Positions 1 to 5,287 of a stretch of DNA of 6,733 bases are shown piece by piece. The notes under the pieces are model-generated. The model was not told where the DNA came from. It was given only the letters and a program-made list of their open reading frames with translations, and did no database searches. Position numbers and translations under genes: made by a program. The stretch comes from Oscillospiraceae bacterium. Its GTDB lineage: Bacteria; Bacillota; Clostridia; Oscillospirales; Ruminococcaceae. The DNA lies in assembly GCA_003516865.1 (NCBI GenBank), contig DPBR01000055.1, forward strand, positions 2,618-9,350. The letters run 5' to 3'. Position 1 is the stretch's first letter, and each line of letters begins with the position of its first letter.

Positions 1-68
1 TCGCTTGTGGGCTCGCTTGTGGGTTCGCTGGTGGGTTCGCTTGTGGGTTCGGAAGTTGTGGGTTCGGA
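1..68 (-). repeat. 12-bp tandem repeat encoding Ser-Glu-Pro-Thr units
   Basis: Reading on the minus strand, the units are variants of AGC GAA CCC ACA, with silent changes (GAG for GAA, ACC for ACA) and one irregular unit with an extra Thr. About five units lie inside the window and the array continues past the left edge. The repeat is in frame with the secreted protein, residues 438-459. The array is a low-complexity linker and may vary in copy number between strains; that variability is inferred, not seen. Confidence 0.85.
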
Positions 69-1379
69 AGCGGGAGCGGCAAATGTTGCGAGATAAGTCT
101 TTCCGCCCTTTTCGATTACAAACATATCGGAAATGTTGGAAATGCTTCTAACGCCGTCTGCGTCAATTTTATCGGAAACGCACTTCATATTCTTGTCAAT
201 GAGATAAGCCTTTCCATCCTTGACAACGGGCGCGTAATCTCCGACAAATTCGCCTGCGTCATCGAAAAGTGCAAGTTCCTTGCCGTTTGCGTCGATATAT
301 CCCCACTTGTCGTCCTCGGTCTTAACAAGGAAGATTTTGCCGTCATTGGTGGACATTGACTTGTAGGTCTTTGAAACGCCGGCGTAATTATCCCATACAT
401 ATCCTTGGTCTTCAATTTTGAACAGGATATAACGATAATCATAAGAATCGGTGGTATAGTCCGTCACACACGTTGCAATAAATCTGTCGCCGTAGAGGTC
501 AACGCTGTTGATTTTTGCGGAGAACACGCCGTCTGTATAATTGCAATTTACGTCGTAACCAAGGCGGCTCAATTGAGCGTTACCTATAATGACTTCTTTT
601 GTATTCAGGTTTACAATGAAACGTTTCAAACCAAGCGCGACAGCCTCTTCCGTCCACGAAAAGCAATTATTGCCTGCTGCTACGCCGAAAGCGTCCCAAG
701 CAAAAGCGCCGTTTCCGGTGGTTCTGGAAAAAATGGTTTCCATTTTTCCGTCCTTAGTTATTCCGTAAACGTCATATAAAAACTTTGTATAGCCCTCATC
801 TTCTTTTTCGTCCGTCTTCCACAAGATAGCCGCGACATACTTATCATTTTTTATGGCAGAAAGTCCGGCATACCATTCTCCGTTTCCGGTATATGTAAGG
901 CTGTTTGTTTTGCTTGTTCCGTCGGGAGCGGTAACGGTCAGGGTCATTGTTTTGCTGTCTTGGTCAAAATTCCAGTAATATGCGTTTTCCCCCATAAATC
1001 CGTAGCAATTTTCGCCGAAATCTTTTACGGTTTTAACGCTTTTGCTGTTTTTGTCATACTTAAATGACAGGTAGTTGTTCTTGCCCGAAAGATGTCCATA
1101 ATTACTGCTGCCGTCAAAGTATATGCCGGTGTATTTGGACGCGTCAAAATCAGTTTTTACGTCCGAATAGGCAAACTCGCCGTCTTTCTGCCATTTTTCG
1201 GTATCAACGCTGATAATTCCCTTATCGGTCAATGCAAAATTTCCGCTTACGCTGTTAACGCTTATCGGCGAAGTCAAGAGCTTGTACTCCTTTGTTTCCG
1301 CGCTTGCCGTCAGAGCAAGGCAGCTTGCGGCTGTGGCAACGGAAAGCGCTGCCGCGCCGATTTTCTTGAAAATGTTCAT
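1..1379 (-). CDS. Secreted WG-repeat protein with SEPT-repeat linker (partial, C-terminus beyond left edge)
   Basis: The reading frame is open for 459 codons from an ATG at 1377-1379 to the left edge, so the C-terminus is missing. A GGAGG ribosome binding site lies 5 bases upstream (1385-1389). Residues 1-27 form a classic signal peptide: basic MNIFKK, a hydrophobic Ala/Leu core, then an ASA cleavage site before Glu28. There is no convincing lipobox around Cys20. The mature part is rich in Tyr, Trp, Asp and Gly and looks beta-rich. Residues 358-395 match a WG (WG_beta_rep) repeat: KWGYID at 358-363, NGK at 365-367, a central F..AGEF segment and a closing GK.YLID. From Ser438 to the edge the protein becomes Ser-Glu-Pro-Thr tandem repeats, a linker common before a C-terminal membrane or wall anchor in Oscillospirales. 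It is transcribed divergently from the ribbon-helix-helix gene. Export is well supported; function and ligand are unknown. Confidence 0.9.
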   Translation of the reverse strand, partial: MNIFKKIGAAALSVATAASCLALTASAETKEYKLLTSPISVNSVSGNFALTDKGIISVDTEKWQKDGEFAYSDVKTDFDASKYTGIYFDGSSNYGHLSGKNNYLSFKYDKNSKSVKTVKDFGENCYGFMGENAYYWNFDQDSKTMTLTVTAPDGTSKTNSLTYTGNGEWYAGLSAIKNDKYVAAILWKTDEKEDEGYTKFLYDVYGITKDGKMETIFSRTTGNGAFAWDAFGVAAGNNCFSWTEEAVALGLKRFIVNLNTKEVIIGNAQLSRLGYDVNCNYTDGVFSAKINSVDLYGDRFIATCVTDYTTDSYDYRYILFKIEDQGYVWDNYAGVSKTYKSMSTNDGKIFLVKTEDDKWGYIDANGKELALFDDAGEFVGDYAPVVKDGKAYLIDKNMKCVSDKIDADGVRSISNISDMFVIEKGGKTYLATFAAPASEPTTSEPTSEPTSEPTSEPTS

Positions 1380-1405
1380 AAATTCCTCCGTTTTGTTAAT
1401 AATAT

Positions 1406-1492
1406 TATCCTACCTTATGCTACAACATAGGATTAATTTATATTATATCCTATTTAATGCTAATTGTCAATACCTTTTCTTATTTTATGCTA
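1406..1492 (+). repeat. Heptamer array TAT(C/G)CTA on a 10-bp lattice, candidate operator
   Basis: Heptamers occur as pairs 10 bp apart: TATCCTA 1406-1412 with TATGCTA 1416-1422; TATCCTA 1446-1452 with AATGCTA 1456-1462; and a weaker TTTCTTA 1476-1482 with TATGCTA 1486-1492. Each pair spans 17 bp, and pair starts are 40 and 30 bp apart. One inverted copy, AATCCTA, reads on the minus strand at 1428-1434. The middle pair fills the -35/-10 spacer of the minus-strand promoter, the right pair overlaps the -10 of the plus-strand promoter, and the left pair lies just downstream of the minus-strand start site. Ribbon-helix-helix proteins commonly bind tandem short repeats, so the adjacent gene product is the likely ligand; this is inference. 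Confidence 0.65.
1442..1470 (-). promoter_or_regulatory. Sigma-A promoter of the secreted WG-repeat gene
   Basis: On the minus strand there is a perfect TTGACA -35 (1465-1470), a 17-base spacer and a perfect TATAAT -10 (1442-1447). Transcription should start near 1435, giving a 5' UTR of about 55 bases. Such a consensus promoter would be very strong unless repressed, which fits the heptamer repeats lying in its spacer and its 5' UTR. Confidence 0.88.
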
Positions 1493-1496
1493 TAAT
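1488..1496 (+). promoter_or_regulatory. Extended -10 promoter of the ribbon-helix-helix gene
   Basis: TG at 1488-1489, one base, then a perfect TATAAT at 1491-1496 form an extended -10 element. No good -35 sits at the usual distance: TTGTCA at 1464-1469 is 21 bases away. Transcription would start near 1503, almost at the ribosome binding site, so the mRNA leader is very short. The rightmost heptamer pair overlaps the -10. Confidence 0.7.
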
Positions 1497-1502
1497 TTTT
1501 AT

Positions 1503-1510
1503 GAGGTGAT
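1503..1510 (+). promoter_or_regulatory. Ribosome binding site that fixes the start of the ribbon-helix-helix gene
   Basis: GAGGTGAT is complementary to the 3' end of 16S rRNA. The final G of GAGG is 8 bases from the ATG at 1515 but only 2 from the in-frame ATG at 1509, which favours 1515. Earlier in-frame starts lie upstream of the predicted transcription start. Confidence 0.7.
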
Positions 1511-1514
1511 GAAA

Positions 1515-1706
1515 ATGAACAGCCAGCGACCGCTTAAGGATAAGGTCAGCATAACGCTCGACGTTGACGTTATACAGGCGATAAAGGAGCTTTCAGAGCT
1601 TGACGACCGCCCTTTTTCGCAGTATATCAACCGCGTTCTGCGAAAACATCTGATTTCTAAGGGGTATTTTTCGGATAATCGAAAAAAATCGCCCGATGAT
1701 GAATGA
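1515..1706 (+). CDS. Ribbon-helix-helix (Arc/MetJ/CopG-type) DNA-binding protein, 63 aa
   Basis: The 63-residue product has the full ribbon-helix-helix fold pattern. A basic N-terminus leads into an alternating strand KVSITLD (10-16), which would pair with its dimer partner and read the DNA major groove. A first helix covers about 18-31 (DVIQAIKELSELDD), a turn RPFS follows, and a second helix runs about 34-48 (FSQYINRVLRKHLIS). The tail 50-63 is charged and probably disordered. The family binds DNA as dimers, often cooperatively on tandem repeats, and often represses its own promoter. It faces the divergent secreted-protein gene, and the heptamer array between them covers both promoters, so it probably autoregulates and controls the neighbour. 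No toxin gene lies beside it, so an antitoxin role is not supported. No clear terminator follows it. Confidence 0.87.
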   Translation: MNSQRPLKDKVSITLDVDVIQAIKELSELDDRPFSQYINRVLRKHLISKGYFSDNRKKSPDDE

Positions 1707-1758
1707 CGCACAATGATTTTGTTGAAATTGCCAAAAAAATCGCAAATTAATTTTCAAA

Positions 1759-1783
1759 TTTGTCTAAAAATCCGATAGACAAA
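1759..1783. repeat. 8-bp dyad overlapping the glnN -35
   Basis: TTTGTCTA (1759-1766) and TAGACAAA (1776-1783) are perfect inverted copies separated by 9 bases. The right arm contains the -35 hexamer of the glnN promoter, so a bound regulator would occlude RNA polymerase. It does not match the TGTNA-N7-TNACA pattern of the Bacillus GlnR box as remembered. The ligand is unknown. Confidence 0.5.
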
Positions 1784-1804
1784 ACAAGCTTTTTCGGATA
1801 TAAT
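1776..1804 (+). promoter_or_regulatory. Sigma-A promoter of glnN
   Basis: TAGACA (1776-1781, five of six consensus bases), a 17-base spacer and a perfect TATAAT (1799-1804) predict a start near 1811. This gives a leader of about 105 bases before the glnN ATG, containing the attenuator described separately. Confidence 0.82.
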
Positions 1805-1814
1805 AAAATTGTAA

Positions 1815-1880
1815 ATCGGAAACAACGACGTTTCGGAGAGGCAATTCTGCCCCCTCGAGACGTCTTTTTTTATTTCCGAT
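1815..1880 (+). promoter_or_regulatory. Structured glnN leader with an AACGAC-hexaloop hairpin, candidate ANTAR-type antiterminator
   Basis: A small hairpin at 1819-1834 has stem GAAAC/GTTTC and a six-base loop AACGAC, with A at loop position 1 and G at position 4. This is the loop signature remembered for RNA hairpins bound by ANTAR-domain antiterminators, which control glutamine synthetase in some clostridia. Its 3' arm is also the lower 5' arm of the terminator stem, so the two folds exclude each other. In the antiterminated state the top of the terminator stem (1835-1843 with 1848-1856) can persist as a second, detached hairpin. A further helix, ATCGGAAA (1815-1822) with TTTCCGAT (1873-1880), can enclose the terminator and also competes with the hexaloop hairpin. 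The second hairpin lacks an A1/G4 hexaloop, so membership of the ANTAR class is a hypothesis. Confidence 0.6.
1827..1871 (+). terminator. Intrinsic terminator (attenuator) in the glnN leader
   Basis: The 17-base arms 1827-1843 and 1848-1864 pair with a tetraloop ATTC, with two A-C mismatches and two wobbles, and seven T residues follow immediately (1865-1871). It lies between the glnN promoter and its ribosome binding site at 1901-1907, so it should stop transcription before the gene unless the alternative hexaloop hairpin forms. Confidence 0.85.
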
Positions 1881-1916
1881 AAAAACCAAAGAACAAATTT
1901 AAGGAGGAACGGGACA

Positions 1917-4019
1917 ATGGAAGAAAAGAAATTTGACGTGGTAGAACAGTTCGGAGTTGACGTGTTCAACGAAGAAACAATGCAGCAAAGACTGCCGAAA
2001 AACGTGTTCAAGGCGCTCAAAAAGACAATCGCCGAGGGCAAGGAGCTTGACAGCTCGATTGCCGATATCGTGGCGAACGCTATGAAAGACTGGGCGATTG
2101 AAAAGGGCGCGACTCACTACACGCACTGGTTCCAGCCGATGACCGGCATAACCGCCGAGAAGCACGACAGCTTCATTTCACCGAACGGCGACGGAACGGT
2201 TATTATGGAGTTCTCCGGCAAGGAGCTTATCAAGGGCGAACCCGACGCGTCGAGCTTCCCCTCCGGCGGTATCAGAGCGACTTTTGAAGCGAGAGGCTAC
2301 ACCGCTTGGGACCCGACCTCTTACGCTTTTGTAAAGGGCGGTTCGCTGTACATTCCTACCGCGTTTTACTCATATTCGGGAGAAGCGCTCGACAAGAAAA
2401 CTCCGCTTCTGCGCTCAATGGACGTTGTTTCCAACGCGGCGCTGAGAATACTCAAGCTGTTCGGCAACACCACAACCAAGCGCGTTGTCGCAACCGTCGG
2501 CGCGGAGCAGGAATATTTCCTTGTAAACAAGGCTACTTACGACGAGAGAAAAGACCTTATTTTCACGGGAAGAACGCTTTTCGGCGCGCCCGCTCCCAAG
2601 GGTCAGGAGCTTGACGACCACTATTTCGGCGTAATCAAGGACCGCGTTGCGGATTATATGAGAGATTTGGACGAGAGGCTCTGGAAGCTCGGAATTACCT
2701 CCAAGACAAAGCACAACGAGGTTGCTCCCGCACAGCACGAAATGGCGCCGATTTTCGCTCCCGCAAACCTCGCTTCCGACCAGAACCAGCTTACTATGGA
2801 GCTTATGAAGAAGGTTGCACTTGAGCATAATCTCGTTTGCCTGCTTCACGAAAAGCCTTTCGCGGGCATCAACGGCTCGGGTAAGCACGACAACTGGTCA
2901 CTTTCGACCGACGACGGCAAAAACCTGCTCGACCCCGGAAAGTCGCCTATGCAGAACGCGCAGTTCCTGACGTTCCTTGCGGCGATTATAAAGGCGGTTG
3001 ACGAATATTCCGACCTGCTCAGACTGTCGGTTGCTTCTCCCGGAAACGACCACAGACTCGGCGCGAACGAAGCGCCTCCCGCTATTATCTCGATTTTCCT
3101 CGGCGAGGAGCTTCAGGCTGTTGTCGACGCGCTTGTCGAGGGCAAGGAGTACACCTCGAACGGCAAGAAAATGTTCAATGTCGGCGTATCCTCGCTCCCT
3201 GATTTCCCGATGGATTCGACCGACCGCAACAGAACTTCTCCGTTTGCGTTCACAGGAAACAAGTTCGAGTTCAGAATGGTTGGTTCAAGTCTGAATATCG
3301 CGGGTCCGAACACCATTCTCAACACGATTGTCGCAAATTCGCTCACAGAGTTTGCGGACGTTCTCGAAAAGGCTACCGAAGAGAACTTCAACGAGGTTCT
3401 TCACGACCTGCTTGTAAAGACGATTGCCGAGCATAAGAGAGTTATCTTCAACGGCAACGGTTATGGCGACGAATGGCCCGTTGAAGCCGAGAAGCGCGGT
3501 CTGCTCAACCTTAAATCCACGGTTGACGCAATTCCTTGCCTCACCGCGCAGAAGAACGTTGATTTGTTCAAGAAGTTCGGCGTTTACAGCGAGGTTGAGC
3601 TGCACGCAAGAGAAGAAATTCTGCTTGAAAACTACTCCAAGGTCATCAATATCGAGGCGCTTACGGCGGCTGATATGGCAAAGACGGAGATTATGCCCGC
3701 TGTAATGAAGTTCTCGAAGGATATCTGCGATATCGCGGCAAGCAAGAAGGCGCTCGGCATTGAACCTACAGTTGAAACGGAGCTTGCAAAGAAGCTGAAC
3801 GACCTCACGGCAGCGCTGAGCGAAAAGGCGGCAAAGCTGTCCGACGCGGTTGTAAAGGCGCAGGCTATCGAGGGCGAGGAAAAGAAGGCGCGCTTCTATC
3901 ACGACGAGGTGTTCGGGCTTATGCAGAGCCTGAGAGCCGTTGCAGACGAGCTTGAAACCATTGTCGGCGAGAAATACTGGCCTTATCCCACCTACGACGA
4001 GCTTTTGTTCAACGTATAA
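1917..4019 (+). CDS. glnN: Glutamine synthetase type III
   Basis: This enzyme makes glutamine from glutamate, ammonium and ATP in the cytoplasm and is a main entry of nitrogen into metabolism. At 700 residues it has the normal length of type III (GSIII) enzymes, much longer than type I. The GSIII-type N-terminal region includes VFNEETM (16-22) and THYTHWFQPMTG (66-77). Catalytic-core motifs follow in order: the acidic AEQEY (196-200), NEVAPAQHE (267-275), the ATP-binding signature starting KPFAGINGSGKH (313-324) and ending WS (327-328), and the RNRTSPFAF..FEFR block (437-453). The C-terminal portion is alpha-helical with charged Glu/Lys-rich stretches (about 620-680) typical of the subfamily. 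AAGGAGG sits 9 bases before the ATG. It is a single-gene unit with its own promoter, a leader attenuator, and a second copy of the leader hairpin in its 3' UTR. GSIII is a dodecamer of two hexameric rings in family members studied. Confidence 0.97.
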   Translation: MEEKKFDVVEQFGVDVFNEETMQQRLPKNVFKALKKTIAEGKELDSSIADIVANAMKDWAIEKGATHYTHWFQPMTGITAEKHDSFISPNGDGTVIMEFSGKELIKGEPDASSFPSGGIRATFEARGYTAWDPTSYAFVKGGSLYIPTAFYSYSGEALDKKTPLLRSMDVVSNAALRILKLFGNTTTKRVVATVGAEQEYFLVNKATYDERKDLIFTGRTLFGAPAPKGQELDDHYFGVIKDRVADYMRDLDERLWKLGITSKTKHNEVAPAQHEMAPIFAPANLASDQNQLTMELMKKVALEHNLVCLLHEKPFAGINGSGKHDNWSLSTDDGKNLLDPGKSPMQNAQFLTFLAAIIKAVDEYSDLLRLSVASPGNDHRLGANEAPPAIISIFLGEELQAVVDALVEGKEYTSNGKKMFNVGVSSLPDFPMDSTDRNRTSPFAFTGNKFEFRMVGSSLNIAGPNTILNTIVANSLTEFADVLEKATEENFNEVLHDLLVKTIAEHKRVIFNGNGYGDEWPVEAEKRGLLNLKSTVDAIPCLTAQKNVDLFKKFGVYSEVELHAREEILLENYSKVINIEALTAADMAKTEIMPAVMKFSKDICDIAASKKALGIEPTVETELAKKLNDLTAALSEKAAKLSDAVVKAQAIEGEEKKARFYHDEVFGLMQSLRAVADELETIVGEKYWPYPTYDELLFNV

Positions 4020-4020
4020 A

Positions 4021-4062
4021 AAAACAACGACGTTTTCGGAGAGCGGTTTATACTGTTCTCCG
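4021..4062 (+). promoter_or_regulatory. Second copy of the AACGAC-hexaloop element, in the glnN 3' UTR
   Basis: Two bases after the glnN stop, positions 4023-4043 repeat 1821-1840 of the leader with only one extra T. The hexaloop AACGAC (4026-4031) is identical and its stem is AAAAC/GTTTT, so the G-C closing pair of the leader copy has become A-T with pairing kept. A second hairpin follows directly: 4037-4047 pairs with 4052-4062 around loop TTAT. Unlike the leader copy, no T-run follows; an intrinsic terminator comes about 30 bases later. The conserved pairing suggests selection as RNA. Its role in a 3' UTR is unknown: it could titrate or recruit the same RNA-binding protein, or be a relic of another leader. 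Confidence 0.6.
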
Positions 4063-4094
4063 TTAACTATAAATTCCCGCTCCCTTTTAATTTC

Positions 4095-4120
4095 GGGCTG
4101 CTTCGGCAGCCCATTTTTTT
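4095..4120 (+). terminator. Intrinsic terminator of glnN
   Basis: A perfect 7-bp stem GGGCTGC/GCAGCCC closes a TTCG tetraloop and is followed by A and seven T residues. The hyperstable tetraloop and T-run make this a textbook terminator, separating glnN from the promoter of the ATP-grasp gene. Confidence 0.95.
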
Positions 4121-4135
4121 GCCGAGAAATTTGTA

Positions 4136-4164
4136 TTGAAAAAATCGAACAAATGTGTTATAAT
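4136..4164 (+). promoter_or_regulatory. Sigma-A promoter of the ATP-grasp gene
   Basis: TTGAAA (4136-4141, five of six), a 17-base spacer and a perfect TATAAT (4159-4164) preceded by an extended TG (4156-4157). Start near 4171, leaving a leader of about 30 bases. Confidence 0.85.
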
Positions 4165-4201
4165 AAAAAAGTGTTATTTCGGAAAATAAAGGAGAGCAAA
4201 A

Positions 4202-5224
4202 ATGGGAAAGCTGAAAACTTTTTTCCGCAGGCTTGGCGGCGGCAGTTTTAAAAGAATGTTCAGGCAAATCAGCCTTATACATAAAGAAACGGGGAAAAAC
4301 CGATTTTTGATGTTTTTTGATATGATTTGGTGCATTTTCAGGTATTCCGTTGGATATCTCGATTATCACGTTTTCGGATTTGCGCTGATTAAGGGCAAAA
4401 ATCGCCGCACGTTTATGACGATGAACGACAATCTGGAGCTTTCGCACGCGCTCAACAGCAAGGAATATTTCCACTTTTTTGACGATAAGCTTGAATTTGA
4501 CGAGAAATTCAGCGAGTATATCGGAAGAGATTTTATCGACGTGAGAAAAGCGGGCGAGGACGGTTTGAAGAAATTCTGCGAGGGGAAAAAGTGCTTTTTC
4601 GCGAAGCCGCTCAACGCGTTCGGCGGAAGCGGAATTACGCGCGAGGAAATCACCGAAAATACCGATTTTTCCGAGCTTTACGCAAGGCTTATGAAAAACG
4701 GTCAGTATCTCGCGGAAGAAGCGATTGTCCAGAACGAGAAAATGAACGAGCTTTCGCCGTCGTCGATTAACACGATTAGAATGGTTACGCTGAATTACAA
4801 GGGCGAAACGCACTTTATGTACGCGCTCGTGCGAATGAGCAACGGAAAAGAGGTTGTCGATAACATTTGCAGCGGCGGAATGTATACGGCGGTGGGCGCG
4901 GACGGCGTTATACGAAAGCCCGCGTGGTGCGACACGACAAGCGTTTATTATGACGTTCACCCGTTCTCGGGCGCGGTTTTCGCGGGATTTGAAATTCCGC
5001 TGTTCAAGGAAGCGGTCGAGATGTGCAAAAAGGCTGCCGAGGTTATCCCACAGGTCGGTTATGTCGGCTGGGACGTTGCGATTACGCCCGAAAGACCCGT
5101 CCTTGTCGAGGGAAACACGCTTCCGAGCTATGATATGGTTCAGAATTACGGTCATCTCGAGGAAAAAACAGGCATAAAACCGCGGTTTGAAGCGATTGTC
5201 GGCAAGGATTTTTTCAAAAAGTGA
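4202..5224 (+). CDS. Sugar-transfer-associated ATP-grasp family protein
   Basis: The 340-residue product fits the ATPgrasp_ST family, ATP-grasp ligases found near glycosyltransferases and presumed to join an amino acid or other amine to a carboxylated sugar or lipid-linked glycan; no exact reaction can be read from the sequence. A basic N-terminus (1-40) and an aromatic segment (about 36-60) may associate with the membrane. The ATP-grasp core includes KP at 135-136 with a glycine-rich loop GGSGI (141-145), the adenine-region LAEEAI (170-175), SPSSINTIRMVT (185-196), Arg211, NICSGG (221-226), HPFSG (253-257), VGWDVA (288-293, Asp291 a likely metal ligand) and VEGN (302-305, Glu303 and Asn305 likely metal ligands). 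The catalytic set looks intact. AAAGGAG is 7 bases before the ATG. No terminator separates it from enolase, so read-through is possible. No glycosyltransferase is visible nearby. Confidence 0.88.
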   Translation: MGKLKTFFRRLGGGSFKRMFRQISLIHKETGKNRFLMFFDMIWCIFRYSVGYLDYHVFGFALIKGKNRRTFMTMNDNLELSHALNSKEYFHFFDDKLEFDEKFSEYIGRDFIDVRKAGEDGLKKFCEGKKCFFAKPLNAFGGSGITREEITENTDFSELYARLMKNGQYLAEEAIVQNEKMNELSPSSINTIRMVTLNYKGETHFMYALVRMSNGKEVVDNICSGGMYTAVGADGVIRKPAWCDTTSVYYDVHPFSGAVFAGFEIPLFKEAVEMCKKAAEVIPQVGYVGWDVAITPERPVLVEGNTLPSYDMVQNYGHLEEKTGIKPRFEAIVGKDFFKK

Positions 5225-5226
5225 AG

Positions 5227-5256
5227 TTGAATAATTATCCTCTCGCGCGTTATACT
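5227..5256 (+). promoter_or_regulatory. Probable sigma-A promoter of eno
   Basis: TTGAAT (5227-5232, four of six) and TATACT (5251-5256, five of six) are 18 bases apart, predicting a start near 5263. The -35 begins 2 bases after the stop codon of the ATP-grasp gene. The match is weaker than that of the other promoters here, and transcription from upstream may also contribute. Confidence 0.6.
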
Positions 5257-5267
5257 AAACAGTATAA
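5250..5267. repeat. 7-bp palindrome over the eno -10
   Basis: TTATACT (5250-5256) and AGTATAA (5261-5267) are perfect inverted copies with AAAC between. The left arm is the -10 itself, and the right arm is an equally good -10 on the minus strand. It may be an operator, a two-directional -10, or a small 5'-end hairpin if transcription starts upstream. Confidence 0.5.
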
Positions 5268-5287
5268 ACACTTTCGGGAGGATTTTT

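Noticed and set aside
1..68. CRISPR or minisatellite array
   Set aside because: Units are 12 bp without spacers and keep the coding frame of the secreted protein, so they are a protein linker repeat.
405..1430. Plus-strand frames at 405-779 and 1092-1430
   Set aside because: They are antisense to the secreted-protein gene, whose minus-strand frame is open throughout with a signal peptide, ribosome binding site and consensus promoter.
1464..1514. A longer N-terminus for the ribbon-helix-helix protein starting at 1464
   Set aside because: The extension would start upstream of the -10 element, adds a hydrophobic stretch not found in this fold, and has no ribosome binding site; 1515 has a well-placed GAGGTGAT.
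1515..1706. Antitoxin of a toxin-antitoxin pair
   Set aside because: The fold fits many antitoxins, but no toxin-sized partner follows: the next 210 bases are the glnN promoter and leader, and the other neighbour is a secreted protein.
1759..1783. GlnR box upstream of glnN
   Set aside because: The arms TGTCTA/TAGACA do not fit TGTNA-N7-TNACA at the correct spacing; it is kept only as an unassigned dyad.
3285..3902. A 205-codon minus-strand frame opposite the 3' part of glnN
   Set aside because: It lies entirely within the conserved glnN coding region and has no ribosome binding site or recognisable domain; it follows from codon bias in glnN.
4067..5155. A long open frame of 362 codons on the minus strand opposite the ATP-grasp gene
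   Set aside because: It is antisense to a gene with intact catalytic motifs, reads through the glnN terminator, has an Arg/Val-rich composition typical of a mirror frame and resembles no family.
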